A DNA stretch of 43,543 nucleotides from Planctomycetaceae bacterium (GTDB lineage: Bacteria > Planctomycetota > Planctomycetia > Planctomycetales > Planctomycetaceae), in assembly GCA_018699955.1 (NCBI GenBank), contig JABISG010000037.1, positions 1 to 43,543 on the forward strand, read 5' to 3'. Positions within the stretch are counted from its first letter, which is position 1. Each line of letters opens with the position of its first letter. Both the position numbers and the translations under genes were made by a program. Under the pieces are notes generated by a model. It ran no database searches. It was not told the origin of the DNA and was given only the letters and a program-made list of their open reading frames with translations. Positions 35,938 to 43,543 of the stretch are shown in pieces.

Positions 35938-37395
35938 ATGCGAATGGCTAGAACGTTTGTTGTTACCAGCGCAGGACTGATGTTGATTGGGATCGGGCTA
36001 TTCGCTGCACCAACGGAAGCGGCCGATCCTCGGTTACAACATGCGCCGGCCCGCAAAGATGCTTTGTTGTATCGCAAGGTTGCGATTCCCAAGCAGTTTC
36101 TGGCAACGGTTGGAAAGCGAACGTTTGGTGGCGACATTCGCATCGGCGATTTGGACGGCGATGGTCGTTGCGATTTTCTCGTCTATCGCTGCAATCACGG
36201 CGCCCCCAGCGGTGCCCATGTCGGCGGAGTCAAGCCGGCGTTCTTAGGGGCGTTTGATATCGAAGGCAAACCACTCTGGCAGGCGGGCAAAGGGGGCAAT
36301 CAGCCTTCACGGCCGATGTCGGTGGCGATTCACGACATGCTGGGCGATCGTGCCGCCGAAGTGATTTGTTTCTGGCATCGCCCCGATCCTGCCATCAAAG
36401 CCGATTGGCAATCGTTGGCCGATGTGGTGGTGCAGATTCGTGACGGCCGTACCGGCAAAGTTCTCAGGCAGGCCGCTCCGAAGGCCATTACCGAGCGCCG
36501 TCGAAAAGACCCGGTCGGTGCGAATTGGATTCATCAACGCTTGCTGATCGCCAATTTTCGAGGAACCAACGCCCCTCGTGATGTTGTGGTCAAACTGGGC
36601 GACACCTATGTCGCACTCGACGAGCGGTTGGATGTTTTATGGACCTATCAGACCAAGTGGACTCGTTATAGCCAGTGCCCCGCCTATATTCCCTCGGTGG
36701 GTGACATCGACGGCGATGGTCGCGACGAACTCAACGGCGGATATTTCGTGATCGACCATGACGGGAAACCGCTATGGGAGAACAAACTAGGCGACAACAT
36801 GGATTCGGTTGCGATCACCGAATGGGACAATGGACAGATGCGGGCCATCTGTTCTGGTTTTGGTCACGTGATGGACCACCGCGGTCGGACCATTGTCGGT
36901 CTGGGAAGACAATTGGTGCCGCACGGTCAGGAGGTTCGCGTTGCCGATTTTCTCGCCGATGGTAAAGGGCCGGAAATGATTATTCGCTACAACGGCCACA
37001 AGACCGACGTCTGTGTGGTGAGCAGCGACAGTGGCACGATTGTGGATCGTTTCAAGTTGAATTTCTCTCCGACCAACGTCGGCATGGAATCGGTCTTTTG
37101 GAATGGGCCGGACAAACCTGCATTACTCTACAACGGCAGTTGGCTATGGGATGTCAAGCAGCGGCGCGGTTGGCAGTTACCGGGCCTGCCTCCACCCAAT
37201 GGCAATGATTTTCATCGCATGGGTTTTCACCACATGATTCCTGCCAACCTGTGTGGTGACCGCCGCGAAGAACTGGTGATTTGGGATCCCACCGCCAAAG
37301 ACATCTACATCTATTCGCCGAAACCATTCAACAAATCGGAATACACCGGTTATCGAGCCGGCCCTCGACAGTACAATCCTCGATTGATGGACTAA
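35938..37395 (+). CDS. Exported FG-GAP/VCBS-like propeller, distantly like rhamnogalacturonan lyase PL11
   Basis: 485 aa with a signal peptide (VVTSAGLMLIGIGLFAAPTEA). Calcium-binding DxDGDG loops (GDLDGDGRCDF near 70; GDIDGDGRDEL near 260) alternate with blade motifs (GAFDIEGKPLWQAG, QIRDGRTGKVL, VIDHDGKPLWENKLG, GFGHVMDHRG, LVIWDPTAKDIYIYSP). The run GDIDGDGRDELNGG followed by IDHDGKPLW resembles the propeller of PL11 enzymes, but catalytic residues cannot be assigned, so this is a hypothesis. The ATG at 35938 has AAAGGG upstream. It starts 36 bp after the previous gene, so the two probably form an operon. Confidence 0.78.
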   Translation: MRMARTFVVTSAGLMLIGIGLFAAPTEAADPRLQHAPARKDALLYRKVAIPKQFLATVGKRTFGGDIRIGDLDGDGRCDFLVYRCNHGAPSGAHVGGVKPAFLGAFDIEGKPLWQAGKGGNQPSRPMSVAIHDMLGDRAAEVICFWHRPDPAIKADWQSLADVVVQIRDGRTGKVLRQAAPKAITERRRKDPVGANWIHQRLLIANFRGTNAPRDVVVKLGDTYVALDERLDVLWTYQTKWTRYSQCPAYIPSVGDIDGDGRDELNGGYFVIDHDGKPLWENKLGDNMDSVAITEWDNGQMRAICSGFGHVMDHRGRTIVGLGRQLVPHGQEVRVADFLADGKGPEMIIRYNGHKTDVCVVSSDSGTIVDRFKLNFSPTNVGMESVFWNGPDKPALLYNGSWLWDVKQRRGWQLPGLPPPNGNDFHRMGFHHMIPANLCGDRREELVIWDPTAKDIYIYSPKPFNKSEYTGYRAGPRQYNPRLMD

Positions 37396-37538
37396 CCTGT
37401 TTCCAGATTGTTCTTATGAACGCTGAAGAAAACAGTCAGAAGGTAAACAAATCAGACGAAGCAGAGCAACGTGGTTCGCTGGAAGTTGCCGCGACAAGAT
37501 TCAAAGCCGTAACCAAACAGATGACGGGAGGAACGGCC

Positions 37539-38312
37539 ATGCCCGACCAAGACACGAACAGCATCGTCATTCTTTTCAAAGGCGGTCGGCTGCCTTCGTG
37601 GTACCAGCTGACTGACAAGCAGCGAGACGATTTCTCCCAAACGCATGTGGACCTCATGCTTTCTGTTGCAGACCAGTACGGCATGACGCGGCTGGAAGGA
37701 TTTCACCTCATCGGACCGCAGGATGTTTGGCAGCGGTTTTGGCTCATCGAGTTTCCCACGATGGAAGGGGCCGAGCATTGGATTCAGGCCGAGATGGCTC
37801 CCCCCTACGGGCTTTACGGGTATTACGAATACCACCTTTCCCGAAAATTCCAGCCCGATGTCTTTTCAACGTGGGTTACCGATCCGGCGCCGCCGACGGT
37901 TCCGCTCGATGCCGATCCGCACATCATCCCTGACCTACACGCCAATCGGGAGAGCATCATCGTCATCATGTTTGCCCGCCATCGTTCTGAGGCCTTAGCG
38001 CGTGAAGCGGAAGAACCGGGCGATGCACAATACATCTCCCCGATGAAGAAGGTTTCCGAACAGTGCGGGGTAAAAAGGTTGGAAGGGTTTCGGCTTATTT
38101 CGCCCCAGCAAGATTGGCACCGCGCCTGGATTATTGAACTGCCCAGTTTGGAAGCTGCGGAAGCGTTCATCGAAGGCGAAGAGTCTCCTCCTCACAGCAT
38201 CCGTGCCCGAAGAGAGTTCCATCTTGCCCGCAAATGGTCGCCGGAATATTTCGCCAGTTGGGTGAGACAACAAAATGAAGTGACACCAAAACGCGATCAC
38301 CGAGCCGGATAA
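37539..38312 (+). CDS. Protein with two dimeric alpha/beta-barrel repeats (DabB-like)
   Basis: 257 aa, cytoplasmic, no signal peptide. It consists of two repeats of about 105 residues that align throughout: IVILFKGG ... GMTRLEGFHLIGPQDVWQRF ... FPTMEGAEHWIQAE ... YYEYHLSRKFQPDVFSTWV, against IVIMFARH ... GVKRLEGFRLISPQQDWHRA ... LPSLEAAEAFIEGE ... RREFHLARKWSPEYFASWV. The pattern (edge strand, amphipathic helix, strand, W at the end) is that of ferredoxin-like dimeric alpha/beta-barrel proteins, fused here into one chain. Ligand and activity are unknown. The ATG at 37539 has GGAGG seven bases upstream; the frame is open to 37416 without such a site. Confidence 0.72.
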   Translation: MPDQDTNSIVILFKGGRLPSWYQLTDKQRDDFSQTHVDLMLSVADQYGMTRLEGFHLIGPQDVWQRFWLIEFPTMEGAEHWIQAEMAPPYGLYGYYEYHLSRKFQPDVFSTWVTDPAPPTVPLDADPHIIPDLHANRESIIVIMFARHRSEALAREAEEPGDAQYISPMKKVSEQCGVKRLEGFRLISPQQDWHRAWIIELPSLEAAEAFIEGEESPPHSIRARREFHLARKWSPEYFASWVRQQNEVTPKRDHRAG

Positions 38313-38395
38313 ATCACCCGGGAAACTTTTCTACGGTCATCTTTGACGAAACTGTCCACCTCTGTAAGAAGCCCGCTAATCAAAAGGACAACCAC

Positions 38396-39601
38396 ATGCA
38401 CACTGCCAGTCGCTTCTCATTGAAACGAGGCTGCCGGCTTGTCTGCCGTTGGTCGTTGTTGGCGGTGCTTGGTATGGCGGCAGCGCTCAACGTTCATCTG
38501 GCATGGGCTGGTGAGAAAGCAGCGGCAGGTAAATTGCCGATCATTGACCTGTCGCAGGAAACCGATCGCCAGGTCATCGTCGCTGCGGGAACAAAAACCG
38601 ACTATCGAGGTCAGGTCACGACCGTGCTGATGAAAGACAACAAGACGATGTTTGCGACATGGTCGATCGGGCATGGCGGGAAGTGCGGGCCGATGAAGAA
38701 AAGCACCGATGGCGGTTTGACCTGGAGCAACCTACTGACGACACCACCGAACTGGCGATCGATTGGTAGCTGTCCTTGCCTCTTCCGGCTCACAGACACA
38801 AAGGGGACGGAGCGGCTGTTCGTGTTTGCCGGTCGCGGGACGCTGCATCAGTCGATGTCGCTCGACGCGGGCCGAACATGGACGCCGATGGCTGCAAATG
38901 GTCTCTACAAACCGGGCGGCAACACCGTGATCGTCCCCATTGAAGGCGGACGCAAGCATCTGCTGCTTGCTCAACGCAGTCCAAAGTCGGCACCTTTGAA
39001 TGAAAAATCGATGTCGATCTGGCAGGCCGTTTCATCCGACGGGGGGCAGACCTGGACGGGCTATCGGCAGGTCTGCGACGTTCCCGGCGCACTTCCCTGC
39101 GAACCTGACTTGATTCGATCGCCTGACGGAAAACAATTGCTCTGCCTGATGCGCGAAAACTCGCGGCGGCTCAATTCACTGATGATGGTTTCGGATAGTG
39201 AGGGGAAGAGTTGGTCGAAAGCCAAAGAACTGACGGCGAGCTTGACCGGCGACCGTCATGTCTCTTGCTATGCGCCGGATAGGCGGTTGGTGGTTGTCTT
39301 CCGCGACCGGGACAAAAGGTCGCCGACCGTCGGCCATTATGTTGCCTGGATCGGCCGATACGGTGACATCATTCACGGCCGCAAAGGGCAGTTTCGCGTC
39401 AAGTTGCTTCACCATCATGGCGCCTTTGGCGACTGTGGTTATTCCGGCCTGGAGTGCCTTCCCGACGGGACACTGGTTGCCAGCACTTACGTAAAATATC
39501 GTCCCGGTCCCAACAAGAATTCCATCGTCAGCGTCCGTTTCAAGCTGGCAGAGATCGACACCAAAGCCAAGCACGTCCGGGGCGCTGCGAACAAGAAGTA
39601 G
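38396..39601 (+). CDS. Exported sialidase-like (BNR/Asp-box) beta-propeller
   Basis: 401 aa with an N-terminal signal (SLLAVLGMAAALNVHLAWA). Asp boxes: STDGGLTW, SLDAGRTW, SSDGGQTW and SDSEGKSW. Other sialidase-like features are RSPDGKQLLCLMRENSRRLN, SCYAPDRRLVVVFRDRD, and a Gly/Cys-rich GAFGDCGYSGLECLPDGTLV near the end; the latter, with Tyr preceding SGLECLPDG, resembles the active-site Tyr region of exo-alpha-sialidases. It shares the family with the gene at 17486-18646 but is not a close copy. GGA lies before the ATG at 38396. Confidence 0.85.
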   Translation: MHTASRFSLKRGCRLVCRWSLLAVLGMAAALNVHLAWAGEKAAAGKLPIIDLSQETDRQVIVAAGTKTDYRGQVTTVLMKDNKTMFATWSIGHGGKCGPMKKSTDGGLTWSNLLTTPPNWRSIGSCPCLFRLTDTKGTERLFVFAGRGTLHQSMSLDAGRTWTPMAANGLYKPGGNTVIVPIEGGRKHLLLAQRSPKSAPLNEKSMSIWQAVSSDGGQTWTGYRQVCDVPGALPCEPDLIRSPDGKQLLCLMRENSRRLNSLMMVSDSEGKSWSKAKELTASLTGDRHVSCYAPDRRLVVVFRDRDKRSPTVGHYVAWIGRYGDIIHGRKGQFRVKLLHHHGAFGDCGYSGLECLPDGTLVASTYVKYRPGPNKNSIVSVRFKLAEIDTKAKHVRGAANKK

Positions 39602-39794
39602 CGGCACGGCATAGGGAGTTGAGAGAATTAAGTTGTGGTGCAAATGTTGGACACGTACCAGCTAAACGTGGAACGAGTGTTCTGCAGCCTCAGGCAAATT
39701 TCATCGAACACCTTGACTTGCTTGCCACATCGACGCAGTGTCTTGTGCTACTGTGAAGAGAACAATAACAAACGAGTCACGAAGGAAATCCACT

Positions 39795-40376
39795 ATGAAT
39801 GTCAGAAAGACAATGGTCAGCGCACTCGCCCTGTCGTGCATCACGTTGGCTGCATTCGGTTGGGTGTCACAGGCTGGCGAATCGGACACGTTCGATTCAT
39901 CTGCGGGATTCACGTTTCCGCGAATCAAGGGGCACGGCAAGGTCGTGCAGTTGCCGGATGCGGTCGACCAACCTCGTGACGGCTCCAAGATCTGTGTCGA
40001 TATCACCGCCGGTGGATCGCCGAAAGAGATCAACCCGGCGATCGAGAAGGTCGCGCGCTTCGTCAACATCTACGCCGGGGCGGGCAAGCGGCCAGCAAAC
40101 GTGAGGTTCACCGTCATTCTGCACGGTAAGGCAACCCTGGCTGCTTTAAACAACGAGTCATACGCTAAGCAGTGGCAAGTCGACCGGAATCCCAACATCC
40201 CTCTGTTCAAGAAGCTCAAGGAAGCCGGAGTCGAAATCCTCGTTTGTGGCCAGTCACTGATGCATAAAGGTGGTCGGCAAGAAGACGTTGCAGGTGAAGT
40301 CCGCATCGCGGTGTCTGCGCTGACCGTGAATGTTAACCGTCAGTTGGATGGATTCGCTTTCATTCCGCTTCACTGA
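39795..40376 (+). CDS. Exported DsrE/DsrF-like protein
   Basis: 193 aa. A signal peptide (KTMVSALALSCITLAAFGWVSQA) precedes a DsrE/YchN-type domain with VCVDIT-type opening strand, AAL-NNESY and GVEILVCGQSLMHKG, the latter containing Cys151, the position of the reactive Cys in the family. Related proteins bind sulfur or thiols; being exported, this one would act in the periplasm. It lies near the sulfatase and DUF3179 genes only at long range, so a link is not shown. The ATG at 39795 has AGGA upstream. It is convergent with the multi-PAS kinase (107-bp gap). Confidence 0.75.
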   Translation: MNVRKTMVSALALSCITLAAFGWVSQAGESDTFDSSAGFTFPRIKGHGKVVQLPDAVDQPRDGSKICVDITAGGSPKEINPAIEKVARFVNIYAGAGKRPANVRFTVILHGKATLAALNNESYAKQWQVDRNPNIPLFKKLKEAGVEILVCGQSLMHKGGRQEDVAGEVRIAVSALTVNVNRQLDGFAFIPLH

Positions 40377-40483
40377 CACGAATCCCAAACTCCAGCTCAT
40401 GGTGCGAGACGGCGGGCCAATATGCGTCCATCATCGAACGCGATGTCGCAAGTCTGTCTGCCGTGAATCACCGGCCACGACCG

Positions 40484-43400
40484 TCACTCCTGCGGAATGG
40501 TGAATCCGAATGTTACACCGGCACCGGAGTTTGGTTCTGCCCACAGTTTTCCGCCGTGTGCTTCGACGATGGATCGGCTGATTGCCAATCCCATCCCCAT
40601 GCCCTCTTGCTTTGTCGAATAGAAGGCATCGAAGACCTGCTCCAAATCGTCCTGGGTGAGACCTTGGCCCGCATCGATCACGACCACTTCAGCCAGGCCG
40701 TCTTCGCGAATTCGGCTCGAAATAGTGACCTTGCGTTGGTCGGCTGGCGTCTCCCGCATCGCGTCAATGGCATTCCTGATCAGATTCACCACGACTTGTT
40801 GGAGTTGGATTTCGTCGGCCAGAACGGTCGGAGACACCTCGTCAAACTCTAATACCAGCTCGGCCTCAGCCTGTTGGATGTCCGGATCGACAAACTTGGC
40901 CACAGTTTGGACGAGCGCGTTAAGATCGGCGGGCGCTCGCACAGACTCGGTCTTTCCCAGAAACTTCCGAAGGCGCCGCACGATGTCGCCTGCTCGGATC
41001 GCCTGGTCCTCCAACTTGTTGAGAGTTTCTCGAAGCTCATGGGGATTTGAAATGGGTTGATCGAGGGCTGCTCTTGCTATAAAGCTGTACGTTGCAATTG
41101 CAGCGAGCGGCTGGTTGAGTTCGTGGGCGACGCCGGTCGCCATCTCACCCATCGTGCTGACTCTTGACACATGCGCCAACTCGTCCCGGTGTTTCCGCGC
41201 ATCCTCTTCCGCTCGTTTGCGTTCGGTGATGTCACGAGCAAGACCAACCACGCCGACGACCCTTCCCTGGGCGTCCTGCAGTGGAGCCTTGTTCGTCAGA
41301 AGAGTCATTTGGCTTCCAGCCGGACCGAAGACCTCCTCGACCATGAGAGACTCTTCTCGCTCGATCACATGACGGTCGCGCTCCGTCACTCGATCGGCCT
41401 CTTCCTGCGACATGAAGTCGTAGTCCGTCTTGCCGATTGCCTCGGAGACAGACGCATTGAACAGGGATGCACCCGCTGAATTCAGCAGGTAAAAGCGGCC
41501 TTCCAAGTCCTTGGCGAAGATCGCATCTGTGGAACTTTCGATGATCGTCGTGAGAAGGTCGCGGCTCTCACGAATCGTGTTTTCGGCCTGTTTTCGTTCG
41601 GTGATGTCGTTCTGCACCGTAACACAGACGGTTCCGTGTTGCGGATGATCGTACTTGGAAACGGTTGCCAGACTCCAGAACGCCTCTCCGTTCTTCCTCA
41701 CATTCTGAACTTCACCGTTCCAGACACCGACTTCATCGACGGTGGAGATAATTTCGCCGGCGATTTCTTCCGGATTCCTGGCGCTCTTGTCATTCAGCAC
41801 AGTGACGTGTTGGCCGATCAACTCTCCGGCTTCGTAGCCGAACATCTTATCGAACCGCGGATTCGTGAAGACGATGGCTCCGTCGGAAAGGCGTACCAGA
41901 TTCACCCCTTCCGCCATGTTCCGTGTAATTTCGGACGACAGCCGTAATTGCTCTTCGGCGCGTTTTCGTTCCGTGATGTCGTTCTGCACCGAAACGCAGA
42001 CGCTTCCATGTTGTGGATGCTCGTATTTGGAAACGGATGCCCAACTCCAGAACGGCTCGCCGTTCTTCCTCACATTCTGAATTTCGCCACTCCAGCCGCC
42101 GTGTTCCTCAATGGTTGAGATGATCTCGGCTGCCGTTTCTTCCGGAGACCGTTCGGCGTACTCGTTCAGAATAGCAACTCTCTGGCCGACCAATTCACCC
42201 GTTTTATACCCGAACATCTCATTGAATCGCGGATTCGTGTACACGATGACGCCATCAGCATTGCGAACCAGAATGACCCCTTCCGCCATGTTCCGTGCAA
42301 TTTCGGCCGACAGCCGCAATTGCTCTTCGGCGCGTTTGCGCTCGGTGACGTCCTCCACCAAGCAGATCGCATAGACTGGCATACCGTCCTCGTTATGAAC
42401 GAGTGAAGCCGTGAGCTTCCCCCAAACATGCTCACCGTTTTTTCTGATGTAACGTTTATCGAGTTGAAGCATCGGGATATCACCCGACATCAACTTCTCC
42501 GCAAGGGCAAGATCCTTTGCGACATCGTCCGCCTGGGTAATATCCGCAGTGCCGATCGTCAAGAATTCCTCTTCCGAATACCCCAACATCTGGCAAAGAA
42601 CGGGATTCACTTCGATAATCCGAAAATCGACTCCAACCAGAGCGATTCCAATCGGCCCTTCTTCAAACACGCGACGGAATCTCTGCTCGCTTTGCCGCAG
42701 CGCATCTTCGGCGCGTTTTCGCTCGGTGATGTCCTGCATAACGCCGACCCAAACATCGCCAAAATCGGGATGTTCAAAGGATGAGACGGTCGCGTGACTC
42801 CAGAACGCCGTACCATCTTTCCGTACGTTGTGGACTTCGCCGGACCACGCTCCGTCTTGCACGAGTGTAGCGCTAATCCTCTCCGCGGTCTCCTGTGGAT
42901 CTTGATCTCCGTCTGCATTCAACGCTGAAACGTGCTTCCCGATCAGTTCTCCCTTTTCATACCCGAAAATCCGCTCGTACCTGGGATTTGTATAGACGAT
43001 TGTGCCGTCGGAAACGCGTACCAGGCCCACCCCTTCGGCGATGTTCTCCATGACTTCGGCGGACAGCCGCAACTCTTCTTCGGCCCGTTTGCGCTCGTCG
43101 ATTTCCTTTCTCAGATTGTCATTCACGGCCGACAGTTCCGCAGTACGTTCCTCAACACGCCGCTCCAGTTCATCGTGCGCTTGTTGGAGTCCCTCTTTCG
43201 CCTGCTCTCGCTCGGTGATGTCTTGAACCGACCCCACCAAGTGGGTGCAGTTCCCGTTGTCATCAAAAACTGGGGCTATGCTCACAATGCCCGTTTTGGT
43301 GCCGGACGGATATTGGGTTATTTCTTCCCAGCTCGTGACTTCCTTCTCCCGGATCGCCTTCTCGTAATTGGAACGGACGAAGTTCAGTGTCGGCTCTGGA

Positions 43401-43519
43401 ATGACTGGCCTACCCCCGATCTTTGTACCACCCTCAGTGAGAGAATCGGGGTTCAGGTAACACGTTCTGTTCAACAGGGCGCAGCGTAGCGAAGTCCTGT
43501 TGAACAGAACGGGCCGCAT
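40484..43519 (-). CDS. Multi-PAS sensor histidine kinase (FixL-type), N-terminus replaced by IS sequence
   Basis: In its visible frame the product is about 1011 aa with no membrane helix. It has five complete PAS domains plus the tail of a sixth at the N-terminus, each ending in DITERK. HisKA then carries His799 in GVAHELNQPL (numbered from the ATG at 43519) and HATPase has NLIRNAIDAM, VIDAGQGL and GMGMGLAISRSI. The first ~38 residues (MRPVLFNRTSLRCALLNRT and following) are encoded by the end of an IS3-like element; real kinase homology begins near 43405 inside the partial PAS. The original start and upstream domains have therefore been lost. Expression would need a promoter in the IS, and the frame remains open to the window edge. 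Three of the PAS domains are close tandem copies. Confidence 0.88.
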   Translation of the reverse strand: MRPVLFNRTSLRCALLNRTCYLNPDSLTEGGTKIGGRPVIPEPTLNFVRSNYEKAIREKEVTSWEEITQYPSGTKTGIVSIAPVFDDNGNCTHLVGSVQDITEREQAKEGLQQAHDELERRVEERTAELSAVNDNLRKEIDERKRAEEELRLSAEVMENIAEGVGLVRVSDGTIVYTNPRYERIFGYEKGELIGKHVSALNADGDQDPQETAERISATLVQDGAWSGEVHNVRKDGTAFWSHATVSSFEHPDFGDVWVGVMQDITERKRAEDALRQSEQRFRRVFEEGPIGIALVGVDFRIIEVNPVLCQMLGYSEEEFLTIGTADITQADDVAKDLALAEKLMSGDIPMLQLDKRYIRKNGEHVWGKLTASLVHNEDGMPVYAICLVEDVTERKRAEEQLRLSAEIARNMAEGVILVRNADGVIVYTNPRFNEMFGYKTGELVGQRVAILNEYAERSPEETAAEIISTIEEHGGWSGEIQNVRKNGEPFWSWASVSKYEHPQHGSVCVSVQNDITERKRAEEQLRLSSEITRNMAEGVNLVRLSDGAIVFTNPRFDKMFGYEAGELIGQHVTVLNDKSARNPEEIAGEIISTVDEVGVWNGEVQNVRKNGEAFWSLATVSKYDHPQHGTVCVTVQNDITERKQAENTIRESRDLLTTIIESSTDAIFAKDLEGRFYLLNSAGASLFNASVSEAIGKTDYDFMSQEEADRVTERDRHVIEREESLMVEEVFGPAGSQMTLLTNKAPLQDAQGRVVGVVGLARDITERKRAEEDARKHRDELAHVSRVSTMGEMATGVAHELNQPLAAIATYSFIARAALDQPISNPHELRETLNKLEDQAIRAGDIVRRLRKFLGKTESVRAPADLNALVQTVAKFVDPDIQQAEAELVLEFDEVSPTVLADEIQLQQVVVNLIRNAIDAMRETPADQRKVTISSRIREDGLAEVVVIDAGQGLTQDDLEQVFDAFYSTKQEGMGMGLAISRSIVEAHGGKLWAEPNSGAGVTFGFTIPQE

Positions 43520-43543
43520 ATGCGGCGGGGGTCTCGTAGTCCA
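43406..43543 (-). mobile_element. Right end of an IS3-like insertion sequence, running off the window
   Basis: At 43406 the kinase coding sequence is interrupted by TGGCCTACCCCCGATCTTTG, whose TG start and CCCCCG core look like IS3-family terminal inverted repeats. A 16-bp inverted repeat (43463-43478/43496-43511; CGTTCTGTTCAACAGG) lies inside, and GCCGCATATGCGGC (43513-43526) is a perfect palindrome. The transposase C-terminus is at 43434-43541. Confidence 0.6.
43434..43541 (-). CDS. IS3-like transposase (integrase) C-terminal end, partial
   Basis: Reading from 43541 on the minus strand gives DYETPAAYAARSVQQ and ending RFSH before the TGA at 43434-43436. The block (L/D)Y-x-TPA-x-(Y/F)AA is the typical end of IS3/IS150-group OrfB transposases. 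It is only 35 codons long here, and the core DDE domain lies outside the window. Confidence 0.55.
   Translation of the reverse strand, partial: DYETPAAYAARSVQQDFATLRPVEQNVLPEPRFSH

Overview
The window looks like a chromosomal segment of a planctomycete. This rests on gene content rather than on any marker gene: a DUF1559 protein with a prepilin-type leader, an adjacent DUF1552 and cytochrome/DUF1592/DUF1588 pair, a PF07638-type ECF sigma factor beside a Ser/Thr kinase, several PQQ-type propellers, sulfatase, sialidase-like and multiheme genes. There is no rRNA, no convincing tRNA and no CRISPR.

Layout. 1-1917 (minus): ECF sigma factor followed by a Ser/Thr protein kinase cut by the left edge. 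1918-2784: non-coding, ending in the decayed C-terminus of an Rcp1-type response regulator. 2785-6012 (plus): a signalling operon (REC-PAS-histidine kinase, single-domain REC, REC-SpoIIE phosphatase). 6127-8526: TgpA-like membrane transglutaminase. 9420-11244: DUF1559 protein, small lipoprotein and a decayed copy of the lipoprotein tail. 11342-14404: a DUF3179 gene interrupted by one in-frame UGA that is best read as selenocysteine, then a seven-heme cytochrome c with a TPR-like tail. 14405-15674: broken gene fragments (esterase, BtrH/DUF4872-like, membrane protein). 15935-17476: sodium/solute symporter.

17486-25534 (minus): sialidase-like protein, frameshifted OprB-type porin, lipoprotein arylsulfatase and PQQ propeller. 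A ~95-bp double-hairpin repeat occurs twice here, upstream of the sialidase and of the sulfatase. 25648-29552 (minus): DUF1552 gene overlapping a cytochrome/DUF1592/DUF1588 gene by 4 bp. 29997-33009 (plus): a large PQQ propeller carrying an embedded methyltransferase-like segment, with one frame break. 33047-39601: more beta-propeller proteins (two GH32/43-like, one FG-GAP-like, one sialidase-like) and a protein with two dimeric alpha/beta-barrel repeats. 39795-40376: exported DsrE-like protein. 40484-43405 (minus): multi-PAS histidine kinase whose N-terminus is replaced by the end of an IS3-like element that runs off the right edge.

Together, the symporter, porin, sulfatase, sialidase-like and propeller proteins suggest uptake and processing of sulfated or sialylated/complex glycans (inference). 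The strongest single observation is the DUF3179 UGA: it sits exactly at the first Cys of the family CxxC motif, coding resumes in the same frame, and a hairpin matching the bacterial SECIS layout follows it.
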